Origin: Candidatus Olsenella pullistercoris | Lineage (GTDB): Bacteria > Actinomycetota > Coriobacteriia > Coriobacteriales > Atopobiaceae | Reading direction: 5' to 3' | NCBI GenBank assembly: GCA_019116525.1 | Contig: DXBM01000020.1 | Coordinates: forward strand, 1 to 57,696 | Length of the DNA stretch: 57,696 nt | Shown: piece after piece, positions 35,024 through 46,307 of the stretch | Layout of the letters: each line of letters begins with the position of its first letter | How positions within the stretch are numbered: position 1 is the first letter of the stretch | The notes under the pieces: model-generated | Told to the model about the DNA's origin: nothing | What the model saw: only the letters and a program-made list of their open reading frames with translations | Database searches by the model: none | Translations under genes and position numbers: made by a program

Positions 35024-35535
35024 GTCCGCGCCTTGCCGCCGATGCCATCGTGAACGCCGCTAACTCCGCGCTGCTCGGGTGCTTCATCCCGTGCCACGGC
35101 TGCATCGACAACGCCATTCACAGCTCCGCCGGCCTCCAGCTCCGCGACGAGTGCGCGGCGCTCATGCGCGCCCAGGGGCACGAGGAGCCGAACGGCCGCG
35201 CCAAGCTCACGCGCGGCTACAACCTGCCGGCGAAGCACGTTATCCACACCGTGGGGCCCATCGTGCGCGGCCCGTCGCCGACCGCTCGCGACCGGGCCGA
35301 CCTCGCGGCGTGCTATCGGTCGTGTCTTGGGCTCGCCGCCGAGTGGGGCCTCAGGTCGGTGGCGTTCTGCTGCATCTCGACGGGCGAGTTTCGCTTCCCC
35401 CGGCGAGAGGCCGCCCGAATCGCCGTGTCCACGGTGCGCGACGTGCTCGGAGCGGGCTCCTCGTCCGTCGAGCGCGTGGTCTTCAACGTCTTCAAGGACG
35501 ATGACCTCGCCATCTACCGCGACCTGCTGGGCTGA
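35024..35535 (+). pseudogene. Macrodomain protein (zinc-type, SirTM-associated), 5' truncated
   Basis: About 170 codons of a zinc-containing macrodomain that removes ADP-ribose from proteins. RLAADAIVNAANSALLGCF reads open from just after the repeat, then IPCHGCIDNAIHSSAG with the Cys/His/Cys metal ligands and CCISTGEFRFPRREAA as the second ligand loop. The usual N-terminal helical part of about 80-100 residues is missing. A GTG at 35050 could still start a 161-residue product, but it would lack the first strand and ADP-ribose-binding Asp-Ile region. Partner sirtuin family member is at 39974. Confidence 0.75.
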
Positions 35536-35571
35536 CGCGAGCCGCCGTCCTTGTCGGCTGCCCCGCGTCTC

Positions 35572-35741
35572 AAATAACGCGCACAATCAGATTTCATTTC
35601 ATATATTCGCAGGTTTGGGTTTATGGAGACCCGTGCCATGCGCGTTATTTCGAGCCGGTGGCGAGAAGCCCGAGCGAGAAGGCCGGCAGGCGGAGAGCCG
35701 GCGGCGAGAAGCCCGAGCGAGAAGCCCGAGCGAGAAGCCCG
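35572..35741. repeat. AAATAACGCGCA inverted repeat and GCGAGAAGCCCGA tandem units
   Basis: AAATAACGCGCA (35572-35583) and TGCGCGTTATTT (35639-35650) are complements around an AT-rich 55 bp. From 35659 to 35741 five units of GCGAGAAG occur, three of them in tandem with a 12-bp step (GCGAGAAGCCCGA). The 319-bp gap otherwise has no gene. Confidence 0.65.
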
Positions 35742-35854
35742 CGCTCGCCATGCGCTGCGCGCATAGTGACATGTCGAGTCCGTTTGCGCCGTCGCGCCCC
35801 CGTGGGGCCAGACTGGGGGAAGGACACCAGGACACCCGAGGAACGGAGGCAGGC

Positions 35855-38749
<2,895 letters not shown>

Positions 38750-38833
38750 GGGCACCTCCGCGTCCGAGCTGGTTGTAACCCCTGGGTTGTCACTATACCC
38801 CTGTCGCATGCTGGCATCACGAGCCGGCGCTGG

Positions 38834-38948
38834 AGGTGACAGAGGGGACGGGGGAGTCTGTCAACCCTCTGTCCCCATTGTCAGCTCAGGCCAGCGATGC
38901 CCGACGGTGACAGAGGGTTGACAGACTCCCCCGTCCCCTCTGTCACCT
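38834..38948. repeat. Family B inverted repeat, 40-bp perfect arms
   Basis: Arms 38834-38873 and 38909-38948 are exact complements (AGGTGACAGAGGGGACGGGG then GAGTCTGTCAACCCTCTGTC), separated by 35 bp. It lies between the divergent LysR and YdcF-like genes, so it cannot be a simple shared terminator. Confidence 0.9.
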
Positions 38949-38997
38949 TGTCACGCGATAATGGGCGGGAGAGCGTGTCGTCCACGAGGGAGTGCCC

Positions 38998-39825
38998 ATG
39001 ACCGCAGAGCAGCTGGCCGCAGACATCAACGAGCTCGCCGGGTTTCTCGGCCCGCGCGACGTGCCCGCACTGACGCCCGACGCGCTCGAGGGCGCGGTCG
39101 GAACGCGGCGGGCGGACGTGATGGCCCTCTTCGGCGGGAGCATCCTGGCCGGTGGCGACGTGCTCGCCGACGCCATGCGCGCGGGCGCGGCGCGCACGTA
39201 TGTGATCGTGGGCGGCGCCGGCCACACCACCGAGGCCCTGCGCGCCCGCGTGCGCGAGCTCTGCCCGGACGTGGACTTTGCCGACGGCGCGCCCGAGGCG
39301 GACGTCTTTGCCGCCTACCTGGGGAGTCGTTACGGCCTGGCGGCGGACCTGCTCGAGCGTGCGTCCACCAACTGCGGGAACAACGTCACCTGCCTGCTGG
39401 GGCTTCTCGCCGAGCGGGGCGTGCCGTGCGAGAGCCTCGTCATTGCGCAGGATGCCACGATGCAAAGGCGCATGGAGGCGGGCATGCGCAGGGAGGCTCC
39501 GGGGATGCGCGTGGTCAACTACGCCACGTACGCCGTGCGCGTGGAGCCGCGCCCGAACGCAGCAGCGCGTGCCGAGGCGAGCCTCGATGACCTGCGGATC
39601 GTTGACCCGCCCCTCGGCATGTGGGAGCTTCCGCGCTACGTCTCTCTGCTCATGGGCGAGGTGCCCCGACTCACCGACGACGAGGGCGGATACGGCCCCC
39701 GCGGGCGCGGCTACATCGCCCACGTAGACGTGCCGGCGGGCGTCACCGCGGCGTGGGGGCGCCTGCGCGAGGCCCTTCCCGGCCTCGTGCGCGTGGCGAA
39801 CCCCGCGTTTGCGACGCTCGGGTGA
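38998..39825 (+). CDS. YdcF-family protein
   Basis: 275 residues. LFGGSILAGGDVLADAMRAG (44-63), TYVIVGGAGHTTEALR and an STNCGNNVTCLLGLL / LVIAQDATMQRRMEAG pair are typical of the YdcF/SanA/ElyC (DUF218) group with a Rossmann-like fold. YdcF binds SAM in vitro; the cellular role is unclear. No signal peptide, so unlike SanA it looks cytosolic. GAGGGAG precedes ATG 38998. The gene stands between a repeat and the sirtuin gene, 148 bp away. Confidence 0.82.
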   Translation: MTAEQLAADINELAGFLGPRDVPALTPDALEGAVGTRRADVMALFGGSILAGGDVLADAMRAGAARTYVIVGGAGHTTEALRARVRELCPDVDFADGAPEADVFAAYLGSRYGLAADLLERASTNCGNNVTCLLGLLAERGVPCESLVIAQDATMQRRMEAGMRREAPGMRVVNYATYAVRVEPRPNAAARAEASLDDLRIVDPPLGMWELPRYVSLLMGEVPRLTDDEGGYGPRGRGYIAHVDVPAGVTAAWGRLREALPGLVRVANPAFATLG

Positions 39826-39973
39826 GCTCTTGGGGCGTCTTGACGGCGAGTGCCCGCATCAGGCCCAGCTCGGTCACCTTTTGGTAACTCCGCCACCTCA
39901 AAGTGCGCTCTTCCGGCCGTCCGCGCCGCGCGCTACGATGCCGCCAGACGAGCCACGGACGGAGGGGCCTGAC

Positions 39974-40912
39974 ATGCTTGACCTGGGGAGCTTGGTTGGC
40001 GCGCCGCGCGGCGCTCGGGCGGACGAGCTGACGGGGCGCCTCGCGCGCGCCCTTGACGAGGCCGACGCCATCGTCGTTGGCGCGGGCGCCGGGCTCTCCA
40101 CCTCGGCCGGCCTCACCTGCTCCGGCCCACGCTTCGAGGCGATCTTCGGCGACTTCATCGAGAAGTACCACTTCCAGGACATGTACTCCGGCGGGTTCCA
40201 CCCGTTTGACTCCTTCGAGGAGCACTGGGCGTACTGGAGTCGCTACATCTGGTGCAACCGGTACTTTCCCGCACCAGGAACCGCCTACGCCGACCTGCTC
40301 GAGCTCGTGCGCGACCGGGACCATTTTGTCCTCACCACCAACGTTGACCACCAGTTCCAGCTCGCCGGGTTCGACCGCCGTCGCCTCTTCTACACGCAGG
40401 GCGACTACGGCCTGCTGCAGTGCAGCGTCCCGTGCCATGCGCGCACCTACGACAACGAGCAGCTGGTCAGAGCCATGGTTGAGGCGCAGGGATACTCCAT
40501 TGCCTCCGACGGCTCGCTCGCGCTGCCCCCGGGCGCGCGCCCGGCCATGAGCGCGCCCTCCGAGCTCGTGCCCCATTGCCCGGTGTGCGGGCGGCCCATG
40601 GCCATGAACCTCCGCGCCGACGACACCTTCGTGGAGGACGAGGGCTGGCATGCGGCGGCTTTGCGCTACCAGGACTTCTCTCGGCGCCACCAGCGCGGGT
40701 GCGTGCTCTACCTGGAGCTCGGCGTGGGCTGGAACACGCCGGTCATCGTCAAGTTCCCGTTCTGGCAGGACGTCGAGCAAAACCCCCGGGCCACGTACGC
40801 CTGCGTGAACCTCGGCGAGGCCGTGGCGCCCGCGGCGATCGAGCGGCGCAGCGTGCTCATTGACGGTGACATCGCGGCCACGCTGCGCGCGCTGGCGAGG
40901 GCGCGGGCCTGA
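39974..40912 (+). CDS. SirTM-type (class M) sirtuin
   Basis: 312-residue Sir2-fold protein. GAGAGLSTSAGL (36-47), TTNVDHQF, and YTQGDYGLLQCS where ordinary sirtuins have a catalytic His; Gln in place of His is typical of SirTM enzymes, which act as protein ADP-ribosyltransferases. Zinc ligands are expected in QCSVPC and CPVCGRP. SirTMs usually sit with a zinc macrodomain, a GcvH-like protein and a lipoate ligase; here only a truncated macrodomain lies 4.4 kb upstream. GGAGGGG precedes ATG 39974. Confidence 0.85.
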   Translation: MLDLGSLVGAPRGARADELTGRLARALDEADAIVVGAGAGLSTSAGLTCSGPRFEAIFGDFIEKYHFQDMYSGGFHPFDSFEEHWAYWSRYIWCNRYFPAPGTAYADLLELVRDRDHFVLTTNVDHQFQLAGFDRRRLFYTQGDYGLLQCSVPCHARTYDNEQLVRAMVEAQGYSIASDGSLALPPGARPAMSAPSELVPHCPVCGRPMAMNLRADDTFVEDEGWHAAALRYQDFSRRHQRGCVLYLELGVGWNTPVIVKFPFWQDVEQNPRATYACVNLGEAVAPAAIERRSVLIDGDIAATLRALARARA

Positions 40913-41042
40913 CGCGGACGGGCCGCCTTTCGGGCCGCCTCGCACCCTCAGGTTCACGCGCTGCAACCAGCGGGCTCTTCTCGGTGGGCTGGCGTCGTGC
41001 CGTGCTGGGAGGACGCCACGCGCTTGAGGGGGGGGGACGCAC

Positions 41043-41318
41043 GTGATCTTCTACTTCACCGCAACCGGAAACTGCCTGTACGCTGCCCGCGAGCTCGCTG
41101 CGGAGGGAGAGGCCGTCCGCAGCATCCCGCAGGAGCTTCGCCGCGCCGGCGTGGCCGCGCGCGACGCCGCGGCGGGCGACGGCTGCAACGCCTGTCTTGC
41201 CTGCATCCACGCCTGTCCCGCACGCGCCATCGAGCTGCCGATGGGCGAGAAGAACCCGGAGGCCCGCTTCCGCAACGAGCACGTGAGCCTGGCCGACCTC
41301 GTTGCCGCTAACGGGTAG
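41043..41318 (+). pseudogene. EFR1-type flavodoxin/ferredoxin with internal deletion
   Basis: 91-codon frame that joins the N-terminus of an EFR1-family protein (MIFYFTATGNCLYAARELA) to its C-terminus (CNACLACIHACPARAIELP then GEKNPEARFRNEHVSLADL). Normal members are about 260 residues with a full flavodoxin domain and two 4Fe-4S motifs; only the second CxxCxxCxxxCP motif is left. The deletion is in frame, so a small iron-sulfur product could still be made. GTG 41043 is preceded by a run of nine G (41028-41036) that overlaps the ribosome site. Confidence 0.7.
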
Positions 41319-41345
41319 CACGGGCGCGCCCTAAGCGAACGTGGC

Positions 41346-41828
41346 CACGAGCGTGCCGGCGCCCGCGAGCGCGGCGTTGACTTCATCCTCGCCGTGGGCG
41401 GCGGCTCGGTGATCGACTGCTGCAAGATCGTCTCCGTGCAGGCCAAGACCGAGCGAGACGTCTGGCAGATGGAGTTCGCAGAGCACGAGTTTCCCACCGA
41501 GGGCATCCCGATGGGCGCCGTGGTCACGATCTTTGGCACGGGCGCCGAGATGAACAACGGCGCGGTCATCACCAACGAGGAGACCAAGCAGAAGAACGGC
41601 ATGGGCGGCTCGTTCCACAGCTTCGCGGTGCTCGACCCCGCCTACACCCTCTCTGCTCCCATGCGCCAGGCGCTCTCCGGGGCGTTCGACATGCTTAGTC
41701 ACAGCATGGAGACCTACTTCGGTACGCCGTACGACAACAACCTGTCCGATCGCATCGCGCTGGCCAACATGCGCTGCATCATCGACAACACGCGCACCAT
41801 GATCGCCAGCCCTGACGACCTCGCCCCG
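41346..41828 (+). pseudogene. Iron-containing alcohol dehydrogenase fragment
   Basis: Middle part (about 160 of 390 residues) of a BDH/YqhD-like alcohol dehydrogenase: RGVDFILAVGGGSVIDCCK, IPMGAVVTIFGTGAEMNNGAVI, and the iron-ligand region LSGAFDMLSHSMETYFG. The N-terminal nucleotide-binding half and everything after NTRTMIASPDD are missing; the frame then runs into the 3' end of the convergent trmL gene. No start or ribosome site is present. Together with the preceding remnant it marks decayed DNA. Confidence 0.82.
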
Positions 41829-41842
41829 CGCGGCGCCCCGCC

Positions 41843-42427
41843 TCACATCCCCGGGAAGCCGGTCTGGCGCAGCGCCTCGTAGAGCACGACCGCGGCGGCG
41901 TTCGAGAGGTTGAGGGCGCTGATGCGCCAGTCCTCCGGGTCGACGAAGTTCCCGCACACATCCTGCTGGCGCAGGGGAGCGTGGCTGAGCGGCGCGCCCC
42001 TGCGCCATTGCTGTGCGTTGGCGAGTGAGACGGCGTCGGGCAGCATGGGAATGCGCTCGCAGCTCCCCGGACGCTCGGCAAGGAGCCGCTCCGGGAGGCC
42101 CACGCTCTCGCAGCCCAGGACGAGGAAGTCGCCGTCTGCGTAGCGCGCCTCCGCGTAGGTGCGCCGCGCCTTCTTGGTGAGAAGGTGCACGCGGCGGTCG
42201 CTGGGGTCAGCGAGCCCGTTCTCCCCAACGAAGTCGGCCCAGCTCTCGTAGGTCGTCACGTTGAGGCTCTCCCAGTAGCCAAGTCCCGCGCGATGGAGGG
42301 ACTTCTCGTCCAGAGAGAAGCCGAGCGGTCCCACAAGGTGCAGGCGCGAGCCCGTGACCACGCATGTGCGCCCGATGTTGCCGGTGTTTGCCGGAATCTC
42401 CGGCGCGACGAGCACAACGTTGAACAT
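41843..42427 (-). CDS. trmL: tRNA (cytidine/uridine-34 2'-O)-methyltransferase
   Basis: 194-residue SPOUT methyltransferase. NVVLVAPEIPANTGNIGRTC, LHLVGPLGFSLDEKSLHRAGLGYWE, LVLGCESVGLPERLL and LNLSNAAAVVLYEALRQTGF are the conserved TrmL blocks forming the trefoil knot. It is somewhat longer than E. coli TrmL owing to a loop before LNLS (QQWRRGAPLSHAPLRQQDVCG). GGGAGG precedes ATG 42427. Modifies the wobble base of leucine tRNAs. The gene end abuts the alcohol dehydrogenase fragment. Confidence 0.92.
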   Translation of the reverse strand: MFNVVLVAPEIPANTGNIGRTCVVTGSRLHLVGPLGFSLDEKSLHRAGLGYWESLNVTTYESWADFVGENGLADPSDRRVHLLTKKARRTYAEARYADGDFLVLGCESVGLPERLLAERPGSCERIPMLPDAVSLANAQQWRRGAPLSHAPLRQQDVCGNFVDPEDWRISALNLSNAAAVVLYEALRQTGFPGM

Positions 42428-42486
42428 GGGCCTCCCATCTGCCGCCGGTTTTCTCGGCAATTGTGCGGCAGCGGCGTGCGGATGCG

Positions 42487-42634
42487 CAAACTGTCGGCAA
42501 GCGCCCACGCAATCCGTAAGTGGGAGCGGGGCGACACTTTTGGCGCGAGAAGTGACGGCAGGCTCCTACAACGCCGGAAAGTAGGAGCTTGCCGACGCTT
42601 CTGGGCCCCAAACTGTCGGCAAGCGCCCACGCAA
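42487..42634. repeat. CAAACTGTCGGCAAGCGCCC direct repeats
   Basis: A 26-bp sequence starting CAAACTGTCGGCAAGCGCCC is present identically at 42487-42512 and 42609-42634. Between them are partial complements (GAGCTTGCCGACG). With CGGCAATTGTGCGGCAG nearby, it fills most of the 283-bp gap before 42711. Confidence 0.75.
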
Positions 42635-42710
42635 CGGATGGGGCGGGCCTGCGTTGTCGCGCTGGCCGCTATACTGGTTCGAGCATGTTCCGCAACCCGA
42701 AGGGAACCAC

Positions 42711-43130
42711 ATGATCAAGGAACTGGTAGCTGACGAGGCCGTCCTCTCCACGCCCTGCGAGCCTGCGACCGCGGACGACGCGGGGCTCGCGCAGGACCTC
42801 GTCGACACCCTCGCCTCCGTTGACGACGCCGTGTGCCTCGCCGCCAACCAGATCGGCGTGACCAAGTGCGTGGTCGTCTACCAGGACGACGACGGCACCC
42901 CGCACGTCATGTACAACCCCAAGGTCCTCATGGGTCTGGGCGGCCAGAAGGTGGTGGAGAGCTGCCTGTCCCACCCCGACCCGGTGCGCGTGACGCGCTT
43001 CGCCAAGGTCAAGGTCTCCTATGACGAGCTGGTCGACGGCCAGCTCAAGGCGCGCCGTCGTGACTTTGTCGGCTGGACCGCGCAGATGATCCAGCACATG
43101 GTCGACCACTGCAAGGGCAAGCTCGTCTAG
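42711..43130 (+). CDS. Peptide deformylase-like protein, catalytic Glu replaced
   Basis: 139 residues in the deformylase fold. The three motifs are VCLAANQIG (41-49, usually GxGLAAxQ), ESCLS with metal-ligand Cys85, and IQHMVDHCKGK where the HExxH has Met130 instead of the catalytic Glu; His129 and His133 are kept. Metal binding is therefore likely but hydrolysis of N-formyl groups doubtful. The protein is shorter than most active enzymes (about 160-190). GAAGGG precedes ATG 42711. A functional deformylase is presumably encoded elsewhere. Confidence 0.83.
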   Translation: MIKELVADEAVLSTPCEPATADDAGLAQDLVDTLASVDDAVCLAANQIGVTKCVVVYQDDDGTPHVMYNPKVLMGLGGQKVVESCLSHPDPVRVTRFAKVKVSYDELVDGQLKARRRDFVGWTAQMIQHMVDHCKGKLV

Positions 43131-43161
43131 CGACGGAGGGAGCCCTCGGGCGCCCTGGTTC

Positions 43162-43824
43162 CTAGCAGCGGTGCGCGCTCGGGCAGATGTCCTCGAGCGC
43201 GCACCCGTCGCACTTGGGGCCGCGCGCCGTGCAGGTGTCGCGGCCGTGCTTGATCCATTGGTGGTTGACCGGCCCCCACAGCTCGCGCGGGAGCAGGCGC
43301 AGCAGGTCCTGCTCGGTTTTGAGCGGCTCCTTCTCGTGCGTCTTGGGCGAGAGCGCGAGCCGATGCGCGATGCGATTGACGTGCGTGTCGACCGCAATTC
43401 CCTCAACGATGCCAAATCCCACGTTCAAGACGATGTTGGCCGTCTTGCGCCCGACTCCCGGCAGGCGCGTGAGCTCCTCCATCGTGTGCGGCACCTCGCC
43501 GCCGAACTCGGACACGATCATCTGGGCGCACTCCACGCAGTGCCGTGCCTTGGACTTGTAGAACCCGAGGCTGTGGATGTACTCGGCAACCTCCTCGGGC
43601 GACGCGGCGGCCATAGCCCCCGGCGTGGGGAAGCGCTCGAAGAGCGCGGGCGTCACCTTGTTGACCTGCGCGTCGGTGGTCTGGGCAGAGAGCAGAACGG
43701 CAATGGTCAGCCTGAAGGGGCTGGCGTGGTCCAGGAAGCACTCGACGGGCCCGTACTTCTCGTCAAGGCGGCGGCACACCTCGATCGCGCGCTCGACCTT
43801 GGCCTGCTTGGTCTCTCGTGGCAT
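43162..43824 (-). CDS. nth: Endonuclease III
   Basis: 220-residue base-excision repair glycosylase/AP lyase. HhH motif LPGVGRKTANIVLN has catalytic Lys127, the GPD loop has Asp146 (VDTHVNRI), and the C-terminal 4Fe-4S cluster is C-x6-C-x2-C-x5-C (CTARGPKCDGCALEDIC). All key residues are present and length is typical. ATG 43824 is the natural start. Divergent from the methyltransferase gene downstream of it on the plus strand. Confidence 0.95.
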   Translation of the reverse strand: MPRETKQAKVERAIEVCRRLDEKYGPVECFLDHASPFRLTIAVLLSAQTTDAQVNKVTPALFERFPTPGAMAAASPEEVAEYIHSLGFYKSKARHCVECAQMIVSEFGGEVPHTMEELTRLPGVGRKTANIVLNVGFGIVEGIAVDTHVNRIAHRLALSPKTHEKEPLKTEQDLLRLLPRELWGPVNHQWIKHGRDTCTARGPKCDGCALEDICPSAHRC

Positions 43825-43902
43825 AGAGCCTCTCTCGACGTCATGGGTGCATACTACGAGATGATAGGCGAGAAGAACAAAGGCGAGAAGAACAGAGCGC
43901 AC

Positions 43903-44661
43903 ATGAACGTGACGTGGGACGCGACGGGCTACGAGAAGGACTTCTCGTTCGTGCCGTCGTACGGCGAGGGCGTGATCGACCTAATCGACGTGCGGCCCGG
44001 CGAGACGTGCCTGGATCTTGGCTGCGGCAACGGCGCGCTCACCGTTGCCCTGCGCGAGCGCGGCCTTGACGCGTTTGGCATGGACGCCTCGCCCGAGATG
44101 CTTGCGCTTGCGCGCGAGCGCCATCCCGAGCTGCGCCTCCTCGAGGGCGACGCGACGAGCTTCACGCTCGAGCGCCCCGTTGACGTCGTGTTCTCCAACG
44201 CGGTGCTGCACTGGATCGATCGCGAGCGCCACCCCGAGGCGCTTGCGCACGTTTCCGCCGCCCTGCGCCCGGAGGGCCAGTTCGTCTTTGAGTGTGGTGG
44301 CCACGGCTGCGGCGCGCGCATCCACGCGGCGCTCGCCCGCGAGTTCGAGGCGCGCGGCCTGGCCTACGAGCTCCCGTTCTACTTCCCGACGATCGGCGAG
44401 TACGCGCCGCTCGTGGAGGCCGCTGGCATGCGCGTGACCCACGCGCTGCTCTTTGACCGTCCGACGGCGCTCAAGGGACCGAACGGCATGGCGGACTGGA
44501 TTCGCATGTTCGTGCAGCGCCCCTTCGAGGGGATGGCGCCCGAGCTCGCGGACGAGATCATTGCGGCGGCCGTGGCATCGCTCGCCGGGGAGCTCCTGCG
44601 GGACGGCACCTGGTACGCGGACTACGTGCGCCTCCGCATGCGCGCCGTCAAGGTTCAATAG
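43903..44661 (+). CDS. Class I SAM-dependent methyltransferase (Tam-like)
   Basis: 252 residues. CLDLGCGNGALTVAL is SAM motif I, FGMDASPEMLALAR the acidic loop, and DVVFSNAVLHWIDR motif IV; the layout is like trans-aconitate methyltransferase and related small-molecule enzymes. The end (GTWYADYVRLRMRAVK) is similar to that family. The ATG at 43903 is preferred to one at 43843 because the stretch between encodes a repeat of GEKNKGEKN; neither has a strong ribosome site. Substrate unknown. Confidence 0.8.
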   Translation: MNVTWDATGYEKDFSFVPSYGEGVIDLIDVRPGETCLDLGCGNGALTVALRERGLDAFGMDASPEMLALARERHPELRLLEGDATSFTLERPVDVVFSNAVLHWIDRERHPEALAHVSAALRPEGQFVFECGGHGCGARIHAALAREFEARGLAYELPFYFPTIGEYAPLVEAAGMRVTHALLFDRPTALKGPNGMADWIRMFVQRPFEGMAPELADEIIAAAVASLAGELLRDGTWYADYVRLRMRAVKVQ

Positions 44662-44753
44662 CGTTTCCGCTTGAGGTTCAATTTAAGTCTGTGCTAGAGT
44701 GTCGATATTGAACTTCTCGCTGTGAGAGTTCAATTTTGTCGACAGATTGAACC
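44652..44753. promoter_or_regulatory. Five GTTCAAT/ATTGAAC half-sites before HTH-aminotransferase
   Basis: GGTTCAAT at 44652 and 44675, ATTGAAC at 44707, GTTCAAT at 44728 and ATTGAACC at 44746 alternate in orientation over 100 bp, around a possible -35/-10 pair (TTGAGG 44671, TAGAGT 44695). The protein downstream has its own HTH, so autoregulation is likely. Confidence 0.65.
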
Positions 44754-44767
44754 TTGAGGAGGCGAGC

Positions 44768-46279
44768 ATGGCCCACGAGACGTTCTCGGACCGACTGCGC
44801 GCTGCCATGGCGGAGCGGGGCCTCAAGCAGGCGGACCTCGTCCACATAGCGGAGGCGCGTGGCGAGAAGCTCGGAAAGAGCCAGGTCAGCCAGTACGTGA
44901 GCGGCAAGGTCGTGCCGCGGGCGAACGTGGCGCGCCTGCTCGCCTCCGTGCTCGGGGTGGACGAGGGCTGGCTCGTCACGGGGCAGGGCGCCCGAGCCGC
45001 CGCGCGGCCTGAGACCGCGCACGAGCCCGTTCGTTCCGCATCCGGCAAAGGGAGCCCCACCATGCGTGAGTTCAAGAAGTCCAGCAAGCTCGACAACGTC
45101 CTCTATGACGTCCGCGGTCCCGTGGCGGACGAGGCGGCCCGCCTGGAGGACGAGGGCCTTCGCATCCTCAAGCTCAACATCGGCAACCCCGCCCCGTTCG
45201 GCTTCCGGGCGCCCGACGAGGTGGTCTTTGACATGCGCCAGCAGCTCACCGAGTGCGAGGGGTACTCCGACTCTCGTGGCCTCTTCTCGGCGCGCAAGGC
45301 CATCATGCAGTACGCGCAGCTCAAGCGCCTGCCCAACGTGAGCATGGACGGCATCTACACCGGCAACGGCGTCTCCGAGCTCATCCAGCTCTGCATGAAC
45401 GTGCTGCTCAACACCGGTGACGAGATTCTCATTCCCGCCCCGGACTACCCGCTCTGGACGGCCTGCGCCACGCTCGCCGGCGGCACGCCTGTGCACTACC
45501 TCTGCGACGAGCAGGCAGACTGGACGCCCGACATCGCCGACATCGAGTCAAAGGTCACGAGCAACACCAAGGCGATCGTCATCATCAACCCCAACAACCC
45601 CACGGGCGCCGTCTACCCGCGCGAGGTCCTCGAGCAGATCGTGGGCATCGCGCGGCGTCACCAGCTGATGATCTTCTCGGACGAGATCTACGACCGTCTG
45701 TGCATGGACGGCGAGAAGCACATCTCGATCGCGGCGCTCGCCCCCGACCTGCCGTGCGTGACCTTCTCGGGCCTCTCGAAGTCCCACATGGTTGCCGGCT
45801 ACCGCGTGGGCTGGATGATCCTCTCTGGCAACAAGCGCTGCATGAGGGACTTCATCTACGGCGTCAACATGCTCTCCAACATGCGCCTGTGCTCGAACGT
45901 GCCGGCGCAGTCCATCGTGCAGACCGCGCTCGGCGGCTACCAGAGCGTGGAGCGCTACGTGGAGCCGGGCGGGCGCATCTACGAGCAGCGCAACTACGTC
46001 TACGAGGCGCTCAACGAGATCGACGGCATCACGGCGGTGAAGCCCAAGGCGGCCTTCTACATCTTCCCCAAGATCGACGTCAAGAAGTTCAACATCACCG
46101 ACGACGAGCAGTTTGCGCTCGACCTGCTGCACGAGAAGCACATCCTCATCACGCGCGGCGGCGGCTTCAACTGGCCGGAGCCCGACCACTTCCGGATCGT
46201 CTACCTGCCGCGCATGGGTGTGCTGCGCGAGGCGATGGAGGACCTCGCGGACTTCTTCGCGCACTACCGCCAGGGCTAG
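44768..46279 (+). CDS. XRE-type HTH fused to AlaA-like aminotransferase
   Basis: 503 residues. Residues 5-70 form a Cro/C1-type HTH (LRAAMAERGLKQADLVHIAE, KLGKSQVSQYVSGKVVPR). After a short linker, a full fold-I aminotransferase begins at Met99 (MREFKKSSKLDNVLYDVRGPV), with GNGVSELIQL, NPNNPTGAVY, SDEIYDR, PLP Lys338 (SGLSKSHMVAGYRVGW) and FRIVYLPR. The aminotransferase closely resembles alanine-synthesising AlaA. An internal ATG (45062) has its own AAAGGGAG site, so a separate enzyme form may also be made. AGGAGG precedes ATG 44768. The HTH likely binds the TTGAAC sites upstream. Confidence 0.9.
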   Translation: MAHETFSDRLRAAMAERGLKQADLVHIAEARGEKLGKSQVSQYVSGKVVPRANVARLLASVLGVDEGWLVTGQGARAAARPETAHEPVRSASGKGSPTMREFKKSSKLDNVLYDVRGPVADEAARLEDEGLRILKLNIGNPAPFGFRAPDEVVFDMRQQLTECEGYSDSRGLFSARKAIMQYAQLKRLPNVSMDGIYTGNGVSELIQLCMNVLLNTGDEILIPAPDYPLWTACATLAGGTPVHYLCDEQADWTPDIADIESKVTSNTKAIVIINPNNPTGAVYPREVLEQIVGIARRHQLMIFSDEIYDRLCMDGEKHISIAALAPDLPCVTFSGLSKSHMVAGYRVGWMILSGNKRCMRDFIYGVNMLSNMRLCSNVPAQSIVQTALGGYQSVERYVEPGGRIYEQRNYVYEALNEIDGITAVKPKAAFYIFPKIDVKKFNITDDEQFALDLLHEKHILITRGGGFNWPEPDHFRIVYLPRMGVLREAMEDLADFFAHYRQG

Positions 46280-46307
46280 GCGGGGTCGGGGCACGGTGCG
46301 CGTGACG

